From Owenia fusiformis (lineage: Eukaryota > Annelida > Polychaeta > Sabellida > Oweniidae), in the NCBI GenBank assembly GCA_903813345.2, contig CAIIXF020000007.1, positions 38,794,671 through 38,858,670 of the forward strand: a DNA stretch of 64,000 bases. The letters run 5' to 3'. The position numbers and the translations under genes were made by a program. Positions within the stretch are counted from its first letter, which is position 1. Every line of letters begins with the position of its first letter. Positions 18,510 to 29,012 of this stretch are shown here, in pieces. The notes beneath the pieces are model-generated. The model was not told where the DNA came from. It searched no databases and was given only the letters and a program-made list of their open reading frames with translations.

Positions 18510-21500
18510 GATCTGTCTTGACCAGGTGCGTGTGTTTCATTTCTCGCTCAACTTTATCCCAAAATATCTTTGTTAATTTCAACCATCGGTCAATAATTGT
18601 TCATTAATTGTTTAATTCATTGTTTTCCAGTTATCCTGATCCAAGATGAGGCCAAAGGTAAGCAGAATTTTTACTATTTTAGGAGATATAAAATTAAACA
18701 TAAAATTCTTGATGTTTGCAGAAAAGGAATTTTCATTTCTAGACTATGTTTGAAAAAGCACATTTGATAACATTTATGTTATTTATTATTTACAAAATTA
18801 GCACCATTTACGGGTTGATTACATATGAAGCTAACGTTTTATGATTTGGAGAAATTCAGTTTAGTGATCAAACCATGTTTTCCCAGTAGACAATACTAGA
18901 CATTCTTTTCAATTTACATGTTTAGCTTTGCCAAAGACAACAAAGCTAAGGTTATTTTGCAATGCTAGAGCCAAGATAATCACAGAAATGTACTGATTTA
19001 GCGTTGTCTTTGATAGCAACTGTTGGTCACATGAAACACATGGTTGAAATGATTTGGGTTCCTCTTTTCAATCCAATAGAGTTTGAGTATTCTTATTTCT
19101 ATCAAACATGGCAGTGTGTCGGATAAGCGGTCGCCATTCGCCAAATGCCATCAGAAAATACATCTGGCGAACAGTTTTAATGGAGCACTTGCCATAGTGG
19201 CGATCTGGGATCAAATCAGACTTGAAAACCCGAAGATAATGGCATATTTCTGCCAAGGAACTCACCGAGATCGAAAATCCAGAACATCCGGATGTTGATT
19301 CTTGATCGATCCCGAAACGTTTTCTATCGTGGATTCTGATTGGCCGTGCTCTCGACTTCTTTATTCGAGAGTTCTGATTGGTCGAAGAGATCATATATAT
19401 ATGCGCATAAAAACTGCGCAGAAGATATCGCCGAAAAAATCTTTTTAAACTCGGACATTTCCTTCTTCAATCATCAAAATATTGGTTTAGTATAATGTGG
19501 AAAGCACCAAATGATAGATATTTATCGTGATGATGCACTGAATTACAAAATGTGCCACTTTTTCCGCATTTTAGTGTAAGTAATGATGAAGTACTCAATT
19601 ATCGCCCACTGATTTCTTTCGGAAAATATTTTTTCTGTGTGTTCGGTAATAATACTTGGTTATTCCTTGATTTTTCTTGAACTTTGTGAAGCGGGATGAA
19701 TGGTTATTAGGGGGTCGGCGGTAAAAACGGCAATTATTGTTACTAAGCAACGTGTATTTTTTGTTCTTCATTAATTTTTCTGTGTAGATCTATTATAGGG
19801 CCTAAAATTTGACTTTTATGAGGAATATCATGCTCAGTTTGCACAAAAGAGGTTCTAAATATCAATAATTTTCTGGAGGGGGAATGCTACCACCCGCCCC
19901 CCCCCCCCCCCCTCCCCCAGCCCGTGATACATTTTTAATCATCATCATATCATAGTGTTATTATTAGGGAATTAAATGATACTTTGATATAGTTGGATGC
20001 ACAAGTTTGACAAATTGCAGATTCTTTACTTTTTAGATAAAATAAATGATTTTCGTAAAAATTTGCGATGTTAGCGTAATTTTATACTGGCTAGTGAAAA
20101 ATCTGTTTGGCCAGTGGTATCTGAAATCCAGTGGCCAAAATGGCTACCAGAAAAAAATCCTTATCTGACACACTGCATGGTGGACTCAAAATAGTCTCAG
20201 AAATCTTTTGAATATTGATATAAATTGCTTCAAACTCTGTCATGACTGAGAATTCATTATTCCTTTGTATTTCATGTGTTGTAAGTTACAAATATCTCAA
20301 GAATTACTTTTTTTATTTACAGTGGCGCAAGAAGCGTATGAGGAGGTTGAAGAGGAAAAGGCGAAAGATGAGGGCTAGGTGAATATAATACATTTGCTTT
20401 AGTTGAATTTATTGAGAATGACCAAAGTGAATAACTGACACAAACCTACTCAAAAGTTACTTAGATCAATAAATGGCGGAAGTAGTTTTGATCAAGCTTT
20501 TTTATGAGCATTCTTTAGTTATCATATTACCAAATGCCTGTATGTTCAGATGAGTAGTAAGACTCCTCTGCTGCATATAACTCTCATAAGCTTATTGACA
20601 TTTAGATTTTGTTTTTATGTAGTTATGAATTTTCTATAATGCAGTGCATTCTTGTATGCACTAATAATTAAAATTATCAAGATATGTGGACAGATTTTTT
20701 GAAGAATGATCCATGTAAGAATCTTTTTGCGTAATCTTGAGAACTAAGCTTTGATGTGTTTGAGTGGCAATCTATGATGATTTTATGACGTCCCAGTCAA
20801 TCTGAGTTCATTGATGTTGCTTTCGTCTACTGAGCTTGCCACATTTGAAAACACAAAAAGAGTAGGCCTATGTTCTTTATTAACCACAATAATGGGATCT
20901 GAACAAATTAAAATGTTTTTATGATCTGTTTTATGATCCGAGATAATACATGTTTAAGGTGACATGGTAGTTAAGGCGACGCTATATTAAATAAAAAGTA
21001 CAAAAAATGACTGCCATATTTTTTTGATAAAGACACATGTTTTTAAAATCTGTTTACCTTGTATATGAATTGTGTATCTTGACTAATGAAACATGTCAAA
21101 GTTAACATCACACATAAACGCATTTTTCCAAACTATGAATTGGAGGTGCATGGATCCCCAAAGCTAGCATGAAGAGTGCGAAGTGAGGCTAATTTTTGAA
21201 AGTTTCAAGGAGTAGCCTTGCAACAGTCACACATTTGCAAGAGTCTAAAATTTCCACAAATTATCTTACCTTACCAAGGAACAACGAAGGAGCACGAAAA
21301 TGTGTACTTCTTGCATTGTTAGAGTATAATAAAGCTCAAACCATTGTGAATTCTAAATATTTCATGTCCACCATTTTGTTTCCTGGAACTATTTTTTAGT
21401 CCAGAGTTATCTTCATTCATGTTTCCATTGCTTATCATTCATAAAGCCTCTATCATGTATCTATCATGATAATTACACTGTAATAGATAAAACATACAAG

Positions 21501-23932
21501 TGATAATCCATGCCACTTGGTGTAGTCACAAAACTTGCATGAGGATTAATCAGGAAGTCTAGAAGTAGTTCCGGCAAACAAAATGTGGACATGAAATATT
21601 TGGAATTTACAATGGTTTGAGGTTTATTATACTCTAACAATGCAAGAAGTGCACATTTTCATGCTCCTTCGTTGTTCCTGGGAAAGGTAAGATGATTTGT
21701 GGAAATTTTAGACTCTTGCAAATGTGTGACTGTTGCAAAGCTACTCCTTGAAACTTTCAAAAATTAGCCTCACTTTGCACTCTTCATGCTAGCTTTGGGG
21801 ATCCATGCACCTCCAATTCATAGTTTGGAAAAATGCGTTTATGTGTGATGTTAACTTTGACATGTTTCATTAGTCAAGATACACAATTCATATACAAGGT
21901 AAACAGATTTTAAAAACATGTGTCTTTATCAAAAAAATATGGCAGTCATTTTTTGTACTTATTATTTAATATAGCGTCGCCTTAACAGGAAATAACAAAA
22001 CAGGAAGTGAAAACCATGCTGGATTTCAAACATTTTTTGAAACCAAGATATCGGAGTCCTGTTTTGACCTCCAGTCAGTTTAAGGCGAAGCTAAATTAAA
22101 TAAAAAGTACAAAAAATGACTGCCATATTTTTTGATAAGACACATGTTTTTAAAATCTGTTTACTTTGTATACGAATTGTATATCTTGACTAATGAAACA
22201 TGTCAAAGTTAACATCACACATAAACGCATTTTTCCAAACTATGAATTGGAGGTGCATGGATCCACAAAGCTAGCATGAAGAGTGCGAAGTGAGGCTAAT
22301 TTTTGAAAGTTTCAAGGAGTAGCCTTGCAACAGTCACACATTTGCAAGAGTCTAAAATTTCCACAAATCATCTTACCTTTCCCAGGAACAACGAAGGAGC
22401 ATGAAAATGTGCACTTCTTGCATTGTTAGAGTATAATAAAGCTCAAACCATTGTAAATTCTAAATATTTCATGTCAGCCGTTTTTTTTGCCGGAACTACT
22501 TCTAGACTTCCTGATTAATCCTCATACAAGTCAAGTGGCATGGATTATCACTTCTATATTTTATCTATTACAGTATAGATATCATGATAGATACATGATA
22601 GAGGCTTTATGAATGATAAACAATGGATACATGAATGAGGATAACTCTGGACTAAAAAATAGTTCCAGGAAACAAAATGGTGGACATGAAATATTTAGAA
22701 CTCACAATGGTTTGAGCTTTATTATACTCTAACAATGCAAGAAGAACACATTTTCATGCTCCTTCGTTGTTCCTTGGAAAGGTAAGATTATATCTGGAAA
22801 TTTTGAATTCTTGCAAATGTGTGACTGTTGCAAGGCTACTCCTTGAAACTTTCAAAAATTAGCCTCACTTCGCACTCTTCATGCTAGCTTTGGGGATCCA
22901 TGCACCTCCAATTCATAGTTTGGAAAAATGCGTTTATGTGTGATGTTAACTTTGACATGTTTCATTAGTCAAGATATACAATTCGTATACAAGGTAAACA
23001 GATTTTAAAAATTGTCTTTATCAAAAAAATATGGCAGTCATTTTTTGTACTTTTTATTTAATTTAGCTTCGCCTTAACTAGTTCCACATATCATTTACAT
23101 GACCAGGATCACAATGGCCATGGTGAGAATGACCCTAAACATGATGAAATAACTTTTTCAGCCCTCTGAAAATGTGACTGAAAAATAGTTAAAAGTAGGA
23201 GCTTAGGAAGTGTCACTAAACAGAATCTTTTGAATTTTTCAGAGAATGTGCCTAATATATTGCTCTAAATGATACAATTTTGAAAATTTGATATCAATAG
23301 TTGAAAAAGGAAAAAACTGAATTGAAAAGCGATCTATTTTCCTTTTTATGACAGCCATTTTTCTAAAATTTCACATATTGTATCATTTAGTGCAATATAT
23401 TGAGCACATTTTCTGAAAAATTCAAAAGATTCTGTTCAGTGAACTTTCCTATGCTCCTACGTTAAGCTATATTTTAGTGACCTTTTCAGAGGGCTGAAAA
23501 TATATTTCATCATGTTTATGGTCACTCTGACCATGTACATTGTGATCCTTGTCCTGTAAATGATATGTGGAACTAGTTCAACTGACTGGAGGTCAAAACA
23601 GAACTCTGATATCTTAGTTCAAAAACTGTTTGAAATCAAGCATGGTTTTGTCATTTCCTGTTAAGTATCATGAGACCTTAATATGAACTCTTGAACTTAT
23701 GTTTTACTGTATTCAACGTTAATTTGGCTCAGCCCCCATCTAATCCAGTTAGATTAACTCATTGCTGTTGATAAACAGTTGAAAACATTCTAAATTAACA
23801 ATTTTCATCTTTCTTATTCTGAGAAACACTTTTCGTTCATTCTAATACAATAGAGGTCCATATTCTTACTGTTCCTTTGGCAGTTGAGTTGCAACTTAGC
23901 TCACCTATATGATTTGTTTCAGGTCCAAGTAG
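18498..23932 (+). CDS. RPL41: 60S ribosomal protein L41 (eL41), 25 residues, four exons
   Basis: Leader exon about 18498-18525 (donor gtgcgt); exon 2 18631-18657 with ATG at 18646 encoding MRPK; exon 3 20323-20378 encoding WRKKRMRRLKRKRRKMRA plus two bases; exon 4 from 23923 completing Arg and adding Ser-Lys, stop TAG 23930-23932. The coding parts are 18646-18657, 20323-20378 and 23923-23932. The product is 25 residues, the exact family length, almost all Lys/Arg, ending RSK as in other animals. Residue 3 is Pro where the mammalian protein has Ala. eL41 bridges the two ribosomal subunits. If translation ran into intron 3 it would stop at the TGA at 20379 after Arg, so the GT there is read as donor. 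The 3'UTR probably runs to about 24300; no clear AATAAA was found. Introns of 1.7 and 3.5 kb carry transposons. Confidence 0.93.
19112..20175. mobile_element. 1064-bp DNA transposon remnant in RPL41 intron 2, 5-bp duplication CATGG
   Basis: CATGG at 19107-19111 and 20176-20180 flank inverted ends CAGTGTGTCGGATAAG and CTTATCTGACACACTG. The start CAGTG is hAT-like while the 5-bp duplication is not typical. The interior has a poly-C tract at about 19895 and a 108-codon minus-strand open frame that I take as chance. It lies inside RPL41 intron 2. Confidence 0.75.
20975..21981. mobile_element. TTAA-flanked foldback element A, copy 1 (long inverted arms)
   Basis: TTAA at 20971-20974 and 21982-21985 flank ends GGCGACGCTATATTAAAT and its complement. 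The arms are about 450 bp each (to about 21420 and from about 21540) and nearly identical, so the RPL41 intron transcript could fold into a long hairpin. It is inserted in the left TTAA of element B. Confidence 0.9.
21986..23660. mobile_element. TTAA-flanked foldback element B, carrying nested element A copy 2
   Basis: Ends CAGGAAATAACAAAAC and GTTTTGTCATTTCCTG are inverted. The flanking TTAA is at 21982-21985 and 23661-23664. Arms match through 'gacctccagtcagtt', 'actagttccacatatc' and 'tcagccctctgaaa'. Without the insertion it is about 680 bp. Inferred original target: catggtagTTAAgtatcatg. Confidence 0.85.
22084..23073. mobile_element. TTAA-flanked foldback element A, copy 2, nested in element B
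   Basis: TTAA at 22080-22083 and 23074-23077; ends GGCGAAGCTAAATTAAAT and complement. The opposite arm of B reads 'cagttgaactagtt' at the same place, so the pre-insertion site was 'cagtTTAActag', which confirms the four-base duplication. Confidence 0.9.
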
Positions 23933-24329
23933 GCAGCCCATTCCTCACTCTTGCCAAGCAGTTGGACCACACAAGCAGCTCTACAGAACCCTAGACACCA
24001 GCGGAGACTACCTGCTGAATGAAACACCACAGTGCTGCCAATGAGATAGACTATTATCAAACTGAACACTCACCAACATCTACATAGAACTATATGTGGC
24101 TTGTTGTGTTGTACACAGAATCTCATGTGACGTAGGGTCGAATAGCAGTATGAACAGTGACAAGAATAACTGAACTGTAATGCTGAATGTGTGATGCAAT
24201 TGGATTGGATTTGTAGTATAAATAATTTCTAAAAATACAATTAACATAGAGGACCTCCATATATGTTTTTTGTGATTTGTGTTGAACGAAAACTTACTAA
24301 ATCCTAAGACCATTGGTGTATGTTAAAAC

Positions 24330-27300
24330 TACAATTTTTTATTCCATGCTTGGGTACAATTTTGTGATCAGTTTGCCTAGTGGGCAGTCTGCTAGTTTTG
24401 GGCGTTCAGGGATGATTCTACAAGTCTTGTGAAAGTTGAGAACTAATTTGTTTTTATTGTACCTAAAAAGGTACGATATTGTCATCCGCTTGGCGGTCAG
24501 CATCTCGCTTTTACGGTTGTCCGCAAGTTTCCAGCCAAACTTTGAGGGATGTTTACATTCTCCCAAACGATGGGGATGGTTTCCAACTCCATTATTTTGG
24601 AAAAATAATACTTTGTTGTAAATTCTGATTTATTTCAGAACTGATTTGTTCTTTGTCATTCTGTGTAAGTGCAAACGTGGCCATTTTGAATTGTTTGCCC
24701 TAAAATCTTGTCTATATCTGTAATTTTTCTAGGTATGAAAATTTAGAACCAATTACTTTTTGTGCATTCTTGGTAAATATTTCGGCAACCATTTTGGATT
24801 TTCCGTCTACACATTTCCAGCCAAACTGTTTTATGATTCATCTGAGATCTTAACACACGTTACACGGCAAAAAGTTCCAAACTGATTAAATTTTTGGTGC
24901 CCATTTTGCTCTCTGGAGTCGTTTTGAATGCTTTTGGAAATATCTTGGAATGGTAGAGATTAAAAGGTGGATTGGATTCATGTAAAAGGTGGATTGGATC
25001 GAGAATCTTCAAAATGTGGAATTTCTTATAAAAAAATTTCTGTTGATCTCCCTCTAAACAATTTCCCTCTACAGTATTACAGGTACCTTTTGAGAAATCA
25101 GAACAAAGCAATGACACATACATACTCCAATTAGTTCATGGACACTCTTAAGTATTTAACCGCTTTCCCTTGTAAATCAACTTTTGTAAGACCTAGATCT
25201 TTAGAAAAATAAAACCTGTCATTCAAATTGATGTGTGAATGTTCACAAAACATTTCTGGTATGTTCAGTTTGGATTGATGATGATATGGATCTTCAAACC
25301 AGTCTGCCTTATGATTTATGAAATGTCTCAAATTACACTTGGAATGAATAAGATCGTGTATCAGAAAGCAGGTACCAGGTCATCCTTCTAACCCACCCAA
25401 GCAAAATAATATTACATCTATTATTTGACATTGTGCAATTGAAGAAAGCACCAACCTTACTAAAGGGAGATCAATAGAATTCTTTAAAGGAAAATCCATA
25501 TTTTGAAGATAGCCAATCCAATCCACCTTTCATGCCTTTTGCATGAATCCAATCCACCTTTTAATCTTTTCCCTTGGAATAGGTTTCGGTTTCTTTGAAC
25601 TGTTGAAACATTGACAGTAAGAATCCCCATCCCACTATGTTTCCATCAAAACATTTCATTATATAGAATTTATTAATGGTAAATTTTTCAGCACTTTTAC
25701 GGTAGATTCCCTTAAAAATACGGTAGGTTGGCAGGTATGAATGGCAAACAAACATAATAGTAGAACATTGACAGCTTTGTATGCAGTATGTAGTTTATCT
25801 ATGCAAATCTGGAAAACATTGTCATTTTTTGCTCACTTTGTTATCAAGTTTTACCATGGTGCTCATTCCCTTTCATTGAAGTTTACCATCAGCCCACACT
25901 CCCACAAAAAAAGATATGTTAAACCGATTTGAAGCAGACAGTGATGTACTGGTTTGATGTAGTTTTCAAAAATATAATCTGAGGAATACATTATGGATTT
26001 GATTTTGTGTGTATTCGTTCAGGAAGACAGGGATTTTCGAAGAGTGTTCGATTTTTTTCGTAGTCAGTTTATCCATATAATTTGTCGGTTGAAAAATGTT
26101 GTTTTTTGCACATTTCTTTCCCTGTCGTCTAAACTGTACGACGGCGTGTTTTGCCACTGTACGTCGATGGTTAGGCGTAGAGGGATGTCTCCACATACTG
26201 CGTGACATATGATATTTTAGAACTGATAAGTTTTTGGGTATCCTGGGTAAATGTTAAGTCATTTTGGATTGCCTACTTACATGTAAAAGCATATTACTCG
26301 TTCTTATGATAATTTTGGCATGTGAGAGGCCATTTTGAAATGTGTTATTTTACGTTTTTTTGTAACCTAAAGTAAAAGAGCGATATTGTTGAAATTTTAT
26401 GTGATTAAAATAAGAAGCATGTTACATTTTTCTCACAATTTGGCCGAGTGAGTGGCCATTTTGAAAAGTGGTAGCCATTTTATGCGTGGTAATTTACGTT
26501 GTTGGTTAACTGGAAAAGTAGTGAAGCGATTTTGTTAATATATGTACCCGGATTTTCTCGCATATAAGCCCTGGGCGTATAACTGAAAGAAGGGGTAATT
26601 TCGTCTGTTATTTTACCTCTTATTTTTCGCCCATGGGCGTAAAGGTGTACTACTTTCGATTTTTGGCCCAGTGGGCGTAAAGGTGAAAAGAGCTGATCTT
26701 TCTCAAAGACTACCGTACCTACTGTTGTAGTCCTACCACATGTTTTGTAAGAATTATAAAGGAAATGTCACCTACAACCTTGGACTTAATGTTGAAACAA
26801 AGTAACAACAGAACGATCCACCACTGCCACTTACGGCACAGCGTTGAACTTAATGTTGAAACAAAGTAACGACAGAACGATCTGCCAGTGACAAAATAAT
26901 CTTGAATTTATTGAAAAAATCAATAAATCGTCATTTTTTATAGGCCCATGGGCGTATAAGCGTACTACATTCGATTTTTGGCCCATGGGCCTAAATTTAG
27001 GGGGGCGTATATGCGAGAAAATCCGGTAAACTCTTTGAAGCATATTATACTCTAGTGACTATTTGGCTAATAGGAAGCCATTTTCAAAAATGGTTGTTCG
27101 ATGGTATTTTCTTCGCATTATCCTAGCTGTTATCTAGTTTGTCTTGTCTTATCTCTGATAACAAAATTTGCTAATTGGCCAGTATTAAATAGACACATTC
27201 GTCAGAGATTCCGCATATCAAGTGTTTGGCAATCTCAAATGAATACGTGTTTGGACATCTTAGCTCATCTCTCTTGCCTTGTTTAACATCCATAGAAATT

Positions 27301-27856
27301 CTGATTTTAGTAAGAGCCCAATTTTTCAAATACAATTTCAGTAATCCCTCTGAATTTTCGCTAAAATCTCGAATTATCGAATTAATTTTTGTAAACGCTG
27401 GCGGCACAACTGATTCATTTGAGACATTCTCAGTCTCGATTTTTCCGTTTTTGTAACCAAGGTTTTTTCCAATCTATTTTTATATCAAGTCTAACATATG
27501 TCTAAAGATAGCCTAATTCAATAATGAATATTGTAAATTCCGAAATATTTCAATTATTTTTTCAGTTGTATCCATTTTCGAACAAAACTCTCACACATAG
27601 CCTCGCTCAAAAATTGGGTGGGACTCCAACGAAGGGCGACATTTAAAAACAAAAATGGTATAATGTCAGAGAAGTAGTTTTTATTTCATGAAAAAAAATA
27701 ATACAAAATGCAGTAAACATTTTTATCTATTTATGAATCAGATAGGAACGTATCCGTTGGTCATAGAAGCAACCAGCATTTAAGAAATCGTGTGTCCGAT
27801 GAAGACCAATGACAACAATATATTTTTGATGACTGCGTCCCGAAACGCTTCTAACG
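24330..27856. other. Intergenic repeat-rich stretch between RPL41 and the CAP gene 3' end
   Basis: No exon is recognised. There is an inverted repeat with 'aaaggtggattggattcatg' at about 24955-25000 and its complement at about 25505-25570, segments of the 'gtgaagcgattttgtt' / 'ggccattttgaaa' dispersed family (24480-24800 and 26210-26540), and the MITE at 26547-27026. Open frames of 60-80 codons here show no recognisable protein. Confidence 0.6.
26547..27026. mobile_element. TA-flanked MITE, copy 1 (CCGGATTTTCTCGC ends)
   Basis: Ends CCCGGATTTTCTCGCATATA and TATGCGAGAAAATCCGG are inverted and flanked by TA (26545-26546, 27027-27028). The interior carries several 'gggcgtataag' motifs. A second copy with the same ends is at 32300-33259. 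Confidence 0.8.
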
Positions 27857-27860
27857 TTAA

Positions 27861-29012
27861 ACGTAACATTCTGCTCCGTAGCGTTAAGATCATGATCTAT
27901 GGGGGGCTTGGAATATCGGCTTTAGATCATTTATTTGATATATATTTCTCAACCGCAAATAGTGTGAATGGGCTTTTATTCATATGGAAGATGTGTAAAA
28001 TATGATATTACAGTAGATATGTTTTCACATGCGCAAAGCTTATTTTATGATATTTGGTGGTCAATCCGATGTCTGACAACCCTTACAAAAAATCTAGGCA
28101 CTGGCATGCATTTTTATTTTTTACCTTCTGTGAAATAACAAGTGGAATTTAGTGGTCGTTTTTTATCAATCTGCATCACAATTCTATGTGTTCGGGTTTC
28201 AAAACGTCAGCCGAAATACATATCCATGGCGATGAAGGCCAGTATTAAAACGTGTCATCAACATGCTCAAAAGTGCGGCTGTGTGCTCCTCGATGATTAA
28301 TGTTGTGTCTAAAACACGTACCTTATCCACTCAGCACAGCAGGTTGTCATTCACGTATACACGCTTACATGTAGAAAACATAACAAGGATTTTTGTTGAG
28401 AGCTAGTAATGATCGCTACGTGTCTTCATCACAAGTGTTCATCAGACTTCGCGCATGCTCAGGAGAAAATCATTAACCAATCAAGTTTATAAATTAATTT
28501 TGCGCATGCGTCTTACAAGGGTGCAGAAATTCGTATTTATAAACGAACCAATTTGAGATAACCCGATATCAGTTGGAGAAATCGGACGATCTACAGAATC
28601 TCACTTCAAAAAATCAAAAGCGCACCCTTGACGGCTTATTTTACTATTCTGGAATCTAAGATTTTCAGTATGGATAGCTTTAGAGAAAAAATCTAAAATG
28701 CGCAGACCCATTTTCATAATACCATATTGACTGATTAGAAAGGTTTGTCAAAAGATCTCAGTCGATTTGTAAACTTGTTTTACTTAGATGATAACGTAAC
28801 ACGTTTCCTTATGTATCATCTTTGAGGAAGGTGTTACGTTGTTACGTAGAAGTAAAACAAGTTGACGAATTGACTGAATTCTCTTGTGATAAACTTTGTA
28901 TCATTCGTGCTTGAAAAATATACCAAATAAATGATTAAAGAATTCAGTAAATCTCCATAGATATACATGTACCATGATCTTAACGTTACGGAGCAGTATG
29001 TCCAAGTTACGT
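27861..29012. mobile_element. TTAA-flanked foldback element inserted at the stop codon of the CAP gene
   Basis: TTAA at 27857-27860 and 29013-29016; ends ACGTAAC at the left and GTTACGT at the right. The arms continue with 'ctgctccgtagcgttaag' against 'cttaacgttacggagcag'. The right TTAA contains the TAA stop of the CAP frame (29015-29013). A smaller palindrome (about 28770-28865, 'cttgttttact' ... 'agtaaaacaag') lies inside. No transposase frame. Confidence 0.85.

Noticed and set aside
19068-19394. 108-codon minus-strand frame
   Set aside because: It lies mostly inside the 1064-bp transposon in RPL41 intron 2, is Arg/Ser-rich and has no family signal.
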